Origin: Phymatolithon calcareum
Lineage: Eukaryota; Rhodophyta; Florideophyceae; Hapalidiales
Length of the DNA: 64,000 nucleotides
Direction: 5' to 3'
Assembly (NCBI GenBank): GCA_977006965.1
Contig: OZ345362.1
Coordinates: 2,356,001-2,420,000, forward strand
Shown here: positions 33,604-44,549 of the stretch, one piece after another
Layout: every line of letters starts with the position of its first letter
Position numbering within the stretch: the stretch's first letter is position 1
The notes under the pieces: model-generated
The model's database searches: none
The model's input: only the letters and a program-made list of their open reading frames with translations
What the model was told of the DNA's origin: nothing
Program-made: the position numbers and the translations under genes

Positions 33604-35515
33604 ATGAGCGACCTTGACACGCTGCTCAAAGACAGCGAGACTGCGACGCCAAAGTCATCAGCTCACGCCGTCGAGCAGTTGGCGCGTGCCCAAGCGTCCG
33701 GGAACATTGCCGCCATCAATTTCTTCAAGGGATGGCTCGCCTTTTCCGGCGACGGCGTTAGTGTGCCGCTCAGCAGGGATGGTGCCGAAGTTTTCTTTAG
33801 GAAATCCATTGACGACGCCACAGAGGTGAACGCGGCGGCTTTGTATCACCTTGGTAATCTCCAGCTGGATGACGGGCTCTACAATGAGGCGGAAGTGCTG
33901 TTTGAACGCGCCGTAGAAGACGCCGAGGATCACAGTTCAATGGTTGTCCTTGCCGATTGCCTGTGGTGGCCCGAATTTCGCGTCCCTGTTGACACCAAAA
34001 GAGCGAAGCATTTATACGAGCGGGTTCTTGACATTGCACCTCACGACTCTACTGCGCGCACAAATGCAATGTGGGGACTGGCGTGCCTTTTAGAAGATGA
34101 TGGAGAACTCAAATCAGCGATTTCGCTCTTTCTTCAGCTCGCGGACGAGCGTGGTCATCGGGCTGCCATGGTTCGACTTGGTGATATGTGGTTGTGGGAT
34201 GATTTTGACAGTGCCTACGAGCTGTATCAGCGGGCTTCCAAGGGCTATAGCGAAGATGAGCAAGGGAGAAAAGACCAGGCGGACGCTCTTTTCAAGCTGG
34301 GACAAATCCACCAGAGAGGCCAAGGACCAAGTGGTCGTGATGAATTGAAAGCATTTCGGTTTTTTGAAAAGGCCGTAGAGCTTGGGCATACGGCGGCGAC
34401 GGGGAGAATGGGAGGATTTTATCAACTCGGTGTGAGGAACACAGATGGTGAGGAAATTGTCGCGAGCGATGACAAAAAGGCGAAGGAAATGTATTGGAGG
34501 GCAATTGACGAAGGCGACGACGAATCTGCCATGCATTGTCTTGCTCATATGTTGCGTTATGAAGACGCATTGGGTTCCAGCAAGCTTTACCAACGCTTGA
34601 TTGATGGATATGATGACTCTAACGCCATGACATCTTTAGGTCTGTTGTATGAACGTGGCCAGGAAGGTTTCCCGCAGGACGCTAAGAAGGCAGTTGAGCT
34701 ATATGAGCGTGCGATAAGTAAGAAGAATACTGAAGCGATGTGGAATCTAGGTGAGTTTCATCCTCCCAGATGGTCTGGACCATATGCTGAGACCTGAATG
34801 AAGGTAGCTATAATATTGACGCATTTGGTTCTTCTTGGTGGCACAAACAGGTGACCTCTATGCTAACGGAGTCGGGACAGTGCCCGCAAACCTAACGACA
34901 GCAGTCGAGCTTTTTAAGGCTGCGGCTGCTCTTGGAGAAGGACGGTCTATGATCGCCGGTGGATGCTTTCTGGCTGTAGGAGGACCTGGTGTTGAGCCTG
35001 ATATTGCAGTAGCGGAAGCGTTGTTTCGCCAGTATTTGGATGAATTTGACTACGCCGCAGACTGCTCACAGGTACGTGTCGAGCTGGCCAGGCTTTTGTA
35101 CCGAAGCGAGCCGCCTTCATTCGAGCGTCGAAAAGAAGCCATAGACCTTCTGTTGACGGAAATATCGACAGAGTACTGTGGAGATTATCAGAGCCTGGCT
35201 TTCATAAAACTGGGCACCATTTTCGAGACCGGGGATGAGATCGTATCGAAAGATGTACCCCGCGCCATCTCTTATTTTCGCAAGGCAATAGCTTTGGGAG
35301 GCTATGGCGAAATGCTGGCGTATTGGAGGCTCGTCTTTCTTCTTCAACATGAAGGTATCGATGCATCGGAAGAACGTCTCAGAATCTCGTCGTTCAGCAA
35401 AGATTCAATCCTGAGTCTTGCCTCGGCGCTGGAGCGTGGAGATGATTACCTGGAGGTCGACGTATCGATGGCCGAACAGCTGAGGGTTCACGCGGAGCGT
35501 TGCGGGGATTTTTGA
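33604..35515 (+). CDS. Sel1-like repeat protein
   Basis: Two exons, 33604-34750 and 34851-35515, are joined across a 100-bp intron (GTGAGT...AAACAG). The joint reads NLG|DLYANGVGTVP, restoring a Sel1 repeat that spans the junction. I use the ATG at 33604; the longer frame begins at GTG. The 603-residue product has no signal peptide or membrane span and consists of tandem helical repeats of 36-40 residues: ALYHLGNLQLDDG, ALFKLGQIHQRGQG with FFEKAVELGHTAA, AMTSLGLLYERGQEGFPQDA with AVELYERA, and LAFIKLGTIFETGDE. Sel1 proteins are scaffolds for protein complexes, as in ER-associated degradation and signalling. With no other domain, the partner cannot be inferred. Diverged repeats between residues 100 and 210 are weaker. 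Confidence 0.9.
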
Positions 35516-37342
35516 AAAGGGCAAAGAATCCTTCCGTATCGATGCTACTCGTCGACCTTTTCCGACTTTGAAATGGATGGATGGATTTCTGTTTTATTGA
35601 AGCTCCCTTAGTCAATTATCATTGCACCTGAGAGACTTTTCGTTGCGCTACAATCCTTCAATTACGTTTTCATTTTGATTTCGGACATTTTCTTTGGACG
35701 GTACCAACTGCCATTTCCAGCATCTCTTTTTGAATATCGGAAAGTCGTTGCATGGGCATTAAGTTTGAGATAATTGTGGGAGCTTCATCGAGTTCGGGAT
35801 CTTCGTTTCTTGCTTGTTCTTGCAAGGGATATGGGAAGCGCCGACTTTGAAATGTGTCAAGACAAGTAGCAAGACGTTCCACAATTTGCGACAACACAAG
35901 CCATATTTCTAGGGTAACATCCACGCCGATCGAACTACTTCTCTTTGCAATATCTAGACGGCGAGGATTTGAATAGATGATCAAACAATTCCTTCCCTTG
36001 CAAAGCAGCCGTTAGAGAATTCGCGGTGAACACCGTCACGAGCCGTGGACAACACTCCGGTTTTGGCCAAACATGAAACTGAGTCCGTGTACGTCTCAGG
36101 CAGGACGATGATCACTCTTCAGTACCGCCTCGGTTTCTCCGGGGCAAACATCAGAGTATAAATCTGGTGACCTGGGCATCGCAGGGGAAGCATTGTGCTA
36201 TGAACAGGACCTCTATTCCACGACTTTAACAAAGTTGGAAATTGAAGGAATTGGCACCAATTCCTTCGATTTCGCATCAGCTCCCACTATACAGAAGAGA
36301 TGAGTGGAAATGCTGTCTGCCGGCACTATCGAATGGCAGCGAAGGCAGGCGTCCTCCCCATCCAATACGGAACGAACTCCCACCCTTCCTCCGTCTCAAG
36401 AAAGCGAAGTACAGGCTCCTGTGCACCCACTGGCTATTCCATTGCTTCCCATAACCCCATCAAGAGAACAAGTTCTCAGAAGACCATGCACTCGATCACG
36501 CGCTAAGCGAGATGTCTATTCTCATGTCTAAACAATCCCTCTCAGAGCAAGAAGAAACAAGATTGCAAAACGCCGTCGACGCAATCCAGGAGACCTGCCC
36601 CAAGAACACGAAGTAGGAATGTAGGCAACGCGATTTAGCGCTATGATAAGCCGCTCAGATGTTAAATAGACAAGGAGAGCTTGAAGTAAACTCACATCCA
36701 TCCATCCATCCATCTATCCACTACACAGAAAATATGATAGATCTAATGCGAAGAGAACAACGCCAATCAACTGTGACGTGAGCTCAACAATTCGCGAGGT
36801 CCATTTAACATACGCCGATGAAAGGCGGTCATCCTTGTGGTACACGATCCTGGTACTCCACAGTTGTGCATCACCCTGCAGCGGAGCAGGGCGGGTCCCT
36901 GTCATAAAGCATGCAAGCAATGACGAGGGTATCACAATTCGGTATGGGCGGCGTTACATCATCTTCTTCTTAAAGTGACCGAAATTGATCGTCGCCGCAG
37001 TGGGAGGCGCCCTTGTAAGCAATGAATGCTCGATTCTTCGTCAGATATTGGCCACAAGTGTTTTTCCCTACACTCGTTGACTTCGCGTCCCCCTCTTTCC
37101 TCCTTCGCACCATGCCTTAGCCTGTCGGTGCATATGTCAATTATTGAACTAATCGTGAAAGCATCACGCTCTCGGAGATGGCTGTCTCCTTACTCCTCGA
37201 TGATTTTCAAAATCTTTCCGTGTTCTAAATTAATAACGCGCCCAGTCGAAATGGATAAGCTATGTGTACGCCGCAATTCTCGCATACCAACACTTGTATA
37301 GGTTTTTCACCAACTTGAGGGAATGACCTGGGCTGGGATTGC
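35516..37342. other. Mostly non-coding; one possible exon
   Basis: A minus-strand frame at 35984-35670 reads like a 3' exon (ESLATCLDTF-type helix, then RLSDIQKEMLEMAVGTVQRK, stop), but it starts at TTG and no upstream exon was found. A (CATC)n microsatellite lies near 36695-36715. Nothing else is supported. Confidence 0.3.
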
Positions 37343-38286
37343 TCAAGGGGAATCCTGAGGGCCAGGGAAGACCCGAGGGGAGTAATCCCCGATGGAATTC
37401 CGAGGTTTTATACAGTTCGGCCCATGCCATTCCCGATGCAGAGGTGAACAAACAAACAGGATGAAATTTCGATTTTCAAACGGAGCGAACTGCGAAGACC
37501 GCGACATAATTTCGTGGCCTGTCAGTTGCAACGACGTCGGAGGTAGAAATATTGCGTTTTCGCTGATTGACACGAAGAAAAACATAGGCTCATCGACCTC
37601 ACAATATTGGCTCCATACGATGCTCGGAGGTGTCCCGTTAAATACGTGCACTTTGGCAAATGACGAACCGCTTCTCGCATCGGGAATAATATACACTGTC
37701 GTAGCCACACCCTGACCTTTCGGATCGAGATTCCAACTCAGCACCGTTGTTGCTTGCGTCGGAAACTACGATGTTGATGACATTCAACAACAATGGAGAA
37801 GAGGAACAATGCAAATGCAAATTCCTGCCAGAGAACTGACCTCCAAGGTGGTCCAGGTCTTCAACAGCATATTGCTATTTGTCGGGATTGCGAATATGCC
37901 GATGGAGGAAATGAAGCTAAGAAGCCCCATTTTGAGGAACAAGGGACTAAAGTGAAGAACGCCAGTGACATTATCGTCAACACTGGTATTAACGAGTATA
38001 CTAGGAAGCAGAGATAAGATGGCGACTTGCTCTGGAAAGGGCGAAGGTGCCATTTTGGGCGTATGTGCTCTTCTAAGTACTTCGTGCCAGCGTCCATGAG
38101 GGAGAAGAGAAGGCGGAGGAGCTTGAGCTGGTGCTGGATCACTGCTTCCGTTCCGTACTGAGTGGTTCCTTGTCCTTGCCATGCATCTTGCTCGGCACAT
38201 ACAAACTGCCGAACATCACTTGTGCTTCCGGATTTCTTCCCGTTTGCCAAGATTATGTTTGCTGGGGCTTTATCCAGACTTATCAA
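37343..38286 (-). pseudogene. Possible decayed membrane-protein gene
   Basis: Three coding-like pieces lie in order on the minus strand: 38286-38040 (QGTTQYGTEAVIQHQLKLLR), a frame-shifted hydrophobic piece to 37784 (ILSLLPSILVNTS, LFLKMGLLSFISSIGIFAIP, AGICICIVPLLHC), and 37744-37343 (NLDPKGQGVATTVYIIPDA, FNGTPPSIVWSQYCEVDEP). The last two share a frame but are separated by stops at about 37782 and 37764. Two or three membrane segments followed by a soluble domain is plausible. Family unknown; short unplaced introns are an alternative to decay. Confidence 0.35.
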
Positions 38287-38845
38287 GCAGCGTCATGATT
38301 CTGTAGCAGTGCCAGTGAGCACTTGACCAGAGTCCCGTTAACTAACGATGGATATTAGTATGCGATCATTGGAGTGAAAGCGGGTCGCATTTACCCGAAA
38401 GAGGTCCTCTTGTTCGGATTGCAAAGCCTTCTTAACGGCGCGCGGCGTGACAAGAGGAAATGCAGATGGTAGGCGGATGTTTGAAGCAGTAGGCTGATAG
38501 CAACAGAGCACATACCATGCATGGTGTCACAAGGATACTGGCTGTTGTCTTTTTCGGCGTTACTTTTGTTGTCCTTGTCTGATTCGGTTGTTTTCAACAT
38601 TAGGAATCTTTTGGATCGAATTCTATTTTGAAAACGAACTTTACAAATATTTTCGCAAAACTCAATCTCCTTTTCCTGGCAGATCTCGCTTCCGCGACGA
38701 AGAACGAAAATTCCGGTCTCCACCTCTGCAACGTCCGTCGTGCGCAGCGATGTGTCAAAGACAAAGTTTGTCAGAAAGAGGATTGTTTCCCACAGCACCG
38801 CGATGCACTCTTTCTTCACCCCAGTTTTCATGCAAAGCGACTCCG
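38287..38845. other. Upstream region of the DUF3727 gene
   Basis: Open frames run through on both strands but have no motif. The plus-strand frame of the DUF3727 gene extends upstream to 38588 without a stop; that extension lacks transit-peptide character and is treated as 5' flank. Confidence 0.4.
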
Positions 38846-39625
38846 ATGACCCGCTTCCTCTGCTTTGCGCATTCCGGGAATGTAGCGCAACACACGGCGC
38901 TGCGCACCGGACTCTCCTCGATCTGCATGCGCCGAGTAGTTCCCGCTCATGCACGACACATAGCGCCGAGACGGGCAGTAATACGGTGCGCCGATGCAGC
39001 GAGTGCAAAGAGCGAAGGACGCATGGGAAAAAACGAAGGCGACATTTTGGCAAAGAGTATGGACATTGCCAGCGTCGAGGAAGAGGAGGAGGAGATGGAG
39101 CAGCTGGTGATGTTATCAGACCCTCAGACTGGGCGAACAATCCAGTGCGGTGTGGACCGCGTGGTGGAACTGAACGACAAGGAATACTATGTATGCTACC
39201 CGCGACACGAACCAGTTTTCTTTGCCGAAGTCGGACCCGACGATGAACTGGTAGAGATAGAAGATGAGACCGAGACTCGCAAGATGATCCCAATCGCTAG
39301 TACTGTGCTTGCTGAAGATCATATAACCCTCCACGATACGGCTTTTGTACTCACCGTGGACGAGGACTTGGCAGTCGATGAGTATGAAGACGATGACGAT
39401 GAAGATGGCGAGGATAACATGGAGGACGACTGGGAGGACGATGTTGAGAACAATGTCGAGATATTGTCTGAATTTAAGTACGAAGGCCGGCATATTCTCA
39501 TTGCCAAATCGATCGAGGCGGTGTTGCTCGTAGCGGAAAAGAGCGGTGATGACTTTCGTGTCATAGTTGGCGGAGAACTTGAAGGAATTTCCAAGGATCT
39601 TGAGCGCGAAATGGCTGAGGTATAG
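38846..39625 (+). CDS. DUF3727 (DUF1292-like) plastid-lineage protein
   Basis: A 259-residue single-exon protein. I chose the ATG at 38846 because it starts a Ser/Arg-rich, acid-poor N-terminus (MTRFLCFAHSGNVAQHTALR, RRVVPAHARHIAPRRAV) that looks like an organelle transit peptide of about 50 residues. After an acidic linker comes a DUF1292-like module (LVMLSDPQTGRTIQCGVDRV, ELNDKEYYVCYPRHEPVFFA). The DUF3727 part follows: PIASTVLAEDHITLHDTAFV, an Asp/Glu run at about residues 177-204, then EFKYEGRHILIAKSIEAVLL and GGELEGISKDLEREM. This layout is shared with cyanobacterial and plastid-targeted plant/algal proteins of unknown function, so a chloroplast location is likely. Its 3' end faces the membrane-protein gene downstream. 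Confidence 0.85.
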   Translation: MTRFLCFAHSGNVAQHTALRTGLSSICMRRVVPAHARHIAPRRAVIRCADAASAKSEGRMGKNEGDILAKSMDIASVEEEEEEMEQLVMLSDPQTGRTIQCGVDRVVELNDKEYYVCYPRHEPVFFAEVGPDDELVEIEDETETRKMIPIASTVLAEDHITLHDTAFVLTVDEDLAVDEYEDDDDEDGEDNMEDDWEDDVENNVEILSEFKYEGRHILIAKSIEAVLLVAEKSGDDFRVIVGGELEGISKDLEREMAEV

Positions 39626-39979
39626 TTCAATTGCTTGTAATGGATTGCTGTTTTTTTCTTTAATGTTCGGGGCGGGGCGCTACAGCACTTGGTGTTGTCA
39701 TTTGTAGCTGCTGCCGTCACTATGTAGCACTCTTGTGAGCGGCACGGCACGGGCTTAATTCTATTTTTCTCGTTCAACGAGATGGCTGGCGTAAATCAAC
39801 TAACTCTGTGTTGACACAGTCCCTTTCGCAGTGCATTGCAACCTGTGCTGCGACGACCGCAATGACGCAGAGCTAGGAACCATTCGGTAAGTAGTCTTGA
39901 AGTACTGTATCTTCCTTCTGAGGACATTGTTTTTAATCTACAAAGTTATATCCTCCAGTTGAGCGTGAGAGCGAGAAAG

Positions 39980-41620
39980 TCATTGTAACTTGATCTTCCG
40001 CGGCGTGAAGCTTGTCCTTGTAACTTTTGAAGCGACCACACTAACGCCCATGATACCCTGATGAAGCACGATGGCCGCCCCGCGGTAGTACGGCAGCTGC
40101 AACCACAACACAACGCCCATCTTCACATGGTACCACAACGGCAACCAATCCAAATAACCCCCGACCACATCCCAAGTCGCCTGCACCACCGCATAAACCG
40201 CCCAGTAAGTGAGCCAATTCCTCCTCGTCGCCGCCGCCCCAGAAACAATCTGCAAAACCCCAGCGCTCAAGTGCGCCGGCGCGAGCAACCCGATAAGCAC
40301 GGTACCCAAAAACGTGACAAAACCCGGGGTGAAAAAGAAAACAACACCAACAAGAGCAACACCCGACTCCGCAATGGTGCTCCCGACGTCCTCCGCCCGC
40401 TCCGCCGACAGCAAATTGAGCGCAACCGCGATGCGCATCGCAAAGTTGACGCGCTGCCCACGCTGCTGCTGCGCAACCTGAGCCACCTTTCCATCCACCT
40501 CGCGCGTCCCAGCCTTGCCAGCAACGGTCGCCAATGCCGGGTACACGATGCGGAACCCCTTAGTGAAACCCGCCTGCAACCAAACAAAGTAGTAGAACAT
40601 AGCGATATCCGCGCGGTCCAGAACGGCCGACAGCATCACAGGGAACAGATAGCGTGCCACGGAGCGGAACGACATGGCCACAGCAGCGCATATCCAAAAC
40701 TTCAACAGTTCCGTCTCGCTCTTGCGGCGCACGGCACGCTCATCCGCGTCTGTGAACGCGGTGCGCGGACGACGGGCGCGGGCGAGCCCTGTTGCAGGGA
40801 GTGTTTTCTGCGCGGCGGGAAAAACAGGCGCACTCACAGTGCGCGAGAAAGATAGTGGTGTCTGTGGCGATGATGGAGGAGAATTGTCCTGGTTAGTGTG
40901 ATCATCCTCTCCATCGCATTCAATTTGCTCGGCGACAGCCGTGGCGCGACGGCGGAGCGAGGAAAGGCGACGCGATTTGCCATTTTTCTTCGGCTGCGTT
41001 GGCGGGCGCTCAGCGGGATCGGTGTCCGAGGTCGATGAGGATGGACGTTCGGGGGGAACGGGTGTGTCACCTTGCAGCGTGAAGTCGACGCTGTAGAGGA
41101 GACGCACGGTGCGAACTGCCGGCACGAAGCACGAGACGAGAAGGAGAGCTAAGCTGCGAAGGGGGTGCGGAATCCACGGTGCGAAAACAGTTTCACTCAC
41201 ATACACAATCCCAACAAACAGGACGTGCGGCGCAGCGGCGGCCGCGACACGCGACTGGCGCGCAAGAGCGTTTAGAAATGCGCGATATCGTCTACGCGTA
41301 GCCATCTTGACGGCGCGGAGAAACCCTAGAGTGCGGCGGAGGAAGCGGAAGCGGTGCTCGAGGCCCGCGAGTGCGGCAAAGATGAGAAGGGCGGTCAGCT
41401 GAAGCGCGATAGTTGTGGATGATTGCGAGGAAAATTTCGACCAGGAAACGCGGGCGGCGAATGCGACGACGGGAGTGAGGATGCGAATTGCAGGACGCAG
41501 GAGGGCGAGGGCGAGTTGCAGGATTAGGGATAGCGCGGATAGGAAGGCGTGTGCGGCGTCGACGGCGAGGGCGAGCACTTCGCGCTCGCGAACCCAGTCC
41601 GTCATCATCGCTGATGACAT
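39980..41620 (-). CDS. Multi-span membrane protein with REEP/HVA22 (TB2/DP1)-like C-terminus
   Basis: A 546-residue single-exon protein, starting at the ATG at 41620 (the frame extends to a GTG upstream). The N-terminal 190 residues contain several hydrophobic segments (HAFLSALSLILQLALALL, TIALQLTALLIFAALAGL, PHVLFVGIVYVSETVFA, SLALLLVSCFVPAVRTV). A disordered basic/Ser-Pro linker spans about residues 200-310. The C-terminal 230 residues add further spans (TPGFVTFLGTVLIGLLAP) and end with WLTYWAVYAVVQATWDVV, LPLWYHVKMGVVLWLQLPYY and RGAAIVLHQ. That ending follows the TB2/DP1/HVA22 pattern (tYW..ya......P.Y...K....lWL..P...Ga...y), proteins that curve ER tubules. The family is normally about 130-250 residues, so the long N-terminal half is unusual. 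Confidence 0.65.
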   Translation of the reverse strand: MSSAMMTDWVREREVLALAVDAAHAFLSALSLILQLALALLRPAIRILTPVVAFAARVSWSKFSSQSSTTIALQLTALLIFAALAGLEHRFRFLRRTLGFLRAVKMATRRRYRAFLNALARQSRVAAAAAPHVLFVGIVYVSETVFAPWIPHPLRSLALLLVSCFVPAVRTVRLLYSVDFTLQGDTPVPPERPSSSTSDTDPAERPPTQPKKNGKSRRLSSLRRRATAVAEQIECDGEDDHTNQDNSPPSSPQTPLSFSRTVSAPVFPAAQKTLPATGLARARRPRTAFTDADERAVRRKSETELLKFWICAAVAMSFRSVARYLFPVMLSAVLDRADIAMFYYFVWLQAGFTKGFRIVYPALATVAGKAGTREVDGKVAQVAQQQRGQRVNFAMRIAVALNLLSAERAEDVGSTIAESGVALVGVVFFFTPGFVTFLGTVLIGLLAPAHLSAGVLQIVSGAAATRRNWLTYWAVYAVVQATWDVVGGYLDWLPLWYHVKMGVVLWLQLPYYRGAAIVLHQGIMGVSVVASKVTRTSFTPRKIKLQ

Positions 41621-42059
41621 CGGGCGGACGAATGCGAAGCACACACGCGCACACGATTCTTGGCGAGGTGACTCGAGAACGAGACGGCAATTGTGCGGGA
41701 CACGATAAGGCGACGAGGTTGTGATGATGCGCACCGAAGCGGTCAGCGTCCGGCGCTGTCACTGTGTTTGTTGGGCCGCATGAGGCACACGGGCGGCAGT
41801 TTTTGAACACGTTTGAAATAAATCCAAAATGGCTTACAGAAGCTGTTTTGTGATGCGATTCGTCGGGGCCATACGTATGCCAAACCCTGGCTCCTTGCAT
41901 TACAGATCTCTCTCTATCCCCGACAGGGGTTCGTTCCATAAACTTATAAAAATTTCATTTAATGAACAATTGAGTCATCTTTCTGAACTTCTTTGGCTGT
42001 TTGCCCAACCATCAAGCGCTATGAGGTGCACATATGAACGCAATTAGACGTGCAGAAGT
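41621..42059. other. 5' flank of the membrane-protein gene, up to the palindrome
   Basis: No gene supported. The sequence runs directly into the outer end of the left arm of the large inverted repeat near 42060. Confidence 0.4.
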
Positions 42060-42450
42060 CCGTCTGCAAAAGGTGATTGCAGTGCGGATTGTTTGTGAAA
42101 CTGCAGCTGCGACGGCAAAGTCGAAGAAGATGATTTAGAAATGAGAAAGTTGAACCCAGGTCCCGTCAACAGCCAAGAAATTGGAAATTTACTATATTAC
42201 GATACGCTGTTCATAAACCCACAAGTCGTACGGAATACTTCAGAGTAGAAAGGCGAACAGGAATCATGCACTATTCAGTGAATAGTATGTACCTTCGCCG
42301 GCCACCTCATCCATGCCCATCAAATCTGTCAAAGCAATGACACTTGACGCGCATAGATAGCTAAACTCAAGACGGGTGCGAATAAGTCCGATGCTCTGGT
42401 ACAGTCAAATCAGCTTCGCATTGCCGCCAACGACCTATCTATCAACGGGA

Positions 42451-42595
42451 GTCAAGTGTAATTACGTCCACCTGTGGTATAGTGGTAAAACTGCCTCCGC
42501 GCACCCGTGCGCATGTTTCGACATGATACAGGACGGAATGTGAGGTCGACAGTGCGAATCCTGTCACATGAAAGATTCAATTGCGTTCAATCTCC
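42451..42595 (+). repeat. tRNA-like / SINE-like sequence, left-arm copy
   Basis: Contains an A-box-like TGGTATAGTGG (42475-42485) and a T-arm-like GACAG-TGCGAATC-CTGTC (42548-42565) resembling a B box. Between them lie a GCGCAC/GTGCGC hairpin and a CATGTTTCGACATG stem with a TTCG loop. The spacing is longer than in a normal tRNA and the acceptor stem pairs poorly, so it is not called as a working tRNA. A pol III-type tRNA-derived SINE head or an intron-containing tRNA pseudogene fits. Copies occur at 46019-46163 (inverse) and 48933-49052. Confidence 0.6.
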
Positions 42596-43502
42596 GCTTC
42601 TAAGCATCGGCAATGAGTCCAAGTAGGAGCGACAATGTCCTAAAATGGTAATAGTTTTTCTGTGCTACAAAAGTGGCCGAAGTAATAAATTGCATTAACT
42701 TAGTGCGTCGCAAGAAAATCAGCTGGCTTCTCTAGTAGCATCGGAGTTATGCCGCATAATGCGCCATGAACGATAGAAAAGGAGCTCAAAAACGCCATGC
42801 CAAGAATCCATGAAGAAAAATAAATCAAAACATGGTGCGTATAACCCACGAGGGCGACAACAGGAAGCGGCGCATGTGACGTTCTGGCACCTCTCACTCT
42901 TTTTCGATTTGGTGAGATTCGCGAATGATGCGTCGAATCCAATAGTTTTAGCTCTAGGATACAACGCATCAAATGCACCAACCTCACCACATTGAACAAG
43001 AGTGAAGATCGGGATTGCTTAAAAGCAGTCCCCATCTTTCGAGATATAGTGTATAAAGGTCAGAGTAGGTCTTGCACCAGGTCTCATGACAGGTGGCGAA
43101 GGATCAGGACTGCTTCACTCTGCGATTCTACGCATGTGCAAGGGATCCAATGGAAAGGAAGTAACTCACGGCAACGCGTTCAGCACTGCCCCACAGAACC
43201 TCGAAAACCTAACCATCACAGCTCCCCCTGATAGTCAACACATCCAGCATCGCCTGAGCAGGGTGCTCGCCGACGTCATCACCGGCGTTTACCACGGAGT
43301 GTCGACTGATATTTGCCGCCTCTTTTGCGACCCCCACCGCTGGGTGTCGCATCACAATGATGTCAGTGTAACACTCGAGGGTGCGAATCGTGTCTCGCAG
43401 AGTTTCACCTTTCGCCACTGTTGATTGTGTTACATCCGTGATTGAGAGTACTGTTATACAAAGTTGCTACATGGCGGCCCCCCTTAAATGTTCGGTGAAC
43501 AT

Positions 43503-43870
43503 GGCTCCAAGTAGGAGCGGCAATGTCCTAAAATAGGAATAGTTTTTCTGTGCTACAAGAAGTGGCCGAATTAATAATATCCAATGCCTTAAGATCCCAG
43601 TAGGTCTTGCACCAGGTCTCACGACAGGTCGCAAATGATCAAGGCTGTTTCACTCTCCGTTTCTACTCATCAGCAATGGCTGCAGTCTTTGTGCAGCCTG
43701 TCGATGTAAGATGAGTTATTTTTATGTGCATATTCGTGGTCATTAACTGCTGAACTATGTATTCGTGGATGTGTTGGTGGTAACTTCTTAAATAAAAATC
43801 TACACTTCTTTTCTTCTTCAGCTACTTATTCCTATTTTAGCACATTGTCGCTTTTACTTGAGTCCTTATC
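43503..43870. repeat. Nested 0.37-kb unit with inverted ends
   Basis: CCAAGTAGGAGCGGCAATGT plus CCTAAAATAGGAATA at 43505 reappears inverted at about 43829-43866 (CTATTTTAGCACATTGTCGC). A further direct copy lies at 42619. The motif occurs six times across both arms and appears to be the end of a small DNA element nested in the larger repeat. Confidence 0.6.
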
Positions 43871-44056
43871 ATCAACGTACAAGTTGTTTTCTCATGGGTT
43901 CAGTTTTACGTGCTGCGCTCATGGCCGATAGCGGCCGCACATCGCTAAGGCACTCGACATGTGTTTCCAGACCCACGAGACCCGCCATTACAGGACATGC
44001 GTTTCACATCCCTCAATATGCTCCGGTGACTCTCCGTCAATCTAAACACCCCCACA

Positions 44057-44549
44057 ATATTCGTTTCTATGCACATAACGCCCGAGCGCATCTCGGACAT
44101 TTTTCTAGTAAGCAGGATGTGCTGTATTTATAAAAGGGCCGTTGTGGCCACCAAGACGCAGTGCACATATTGCATCGAGCCAACACAGATAGAGTTAGAG
44201 ATACTGTATTGTACAGCCATTCCGAAAATGGGCGGTTTAACACCGCAATGGCGGGCATTTGGCAAAAATTGTCTCCCCAGCGGTAATGTGAACAAGAGTT
44301 TTGGATGAGGTTGTGGTCGTCCTTGCAGAATGCGACAATCCACACTTGGCTCCGCATCGGCATTACAATCAGTCGCTGTTTGGCTTGTATGCCTCACTGG
44401 TTTCCTCGCACACTGCTATGCGATGGTTACGGGAGACGGTGGAATGGACATTTCACAACCTGTATTGCCGGACGACAATGTGAATGGTCCTATTGCCATT
44501 TCAAAGTTAGGAGCAAACTTATGTGCGCTCAATGATTTGATTGAGATGT
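44057..44549 (+). repeat. Spacer of the palindrome, with conserved peptide remnant
   Basis: The spacer is unique to the centre but has a diverged relative at 50.83-51.40 kb in the opposite orientation. Both keep peptide-like text (ECDNPHLAPHRHYNQSLFG in one frame; GDGGMDISQPVLP then NVNGPIAI in another), with shared wording better preserved than the flanks. It may derive from an element gene now broken by frameshifts. Family unknown. Confidence 0.5.

Noticed and set aside
38391-39293. A 300-residue open frame on the minus strand
   Set aside because: It lies opposite the DUF3727 gene, is Ser/Arg/Leu-rich with no domain, and is explained as a shadow of the coding strand.
40061-40855. A 264-residue plus-strand open frame
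   Set aside because: It is antisense to the membrane-protein gene, with His/Arg/Gln-rich composition typical of a GC-rich shadow frame.
42471-42570. A functional tRNA gene
   Set aside because: A- and B-box-like parts are present but the spacing is too long, the acceptor stem pairs poorly and no confident anticodon arm can be drawn.
42700-43424. Open frames of 60-112 residues identical in both palindrome arms
   Set aside because: Identity in both arms reflects DNA duplication, not selection on protein; several overlapping frames are equally conserved and none has a motif.
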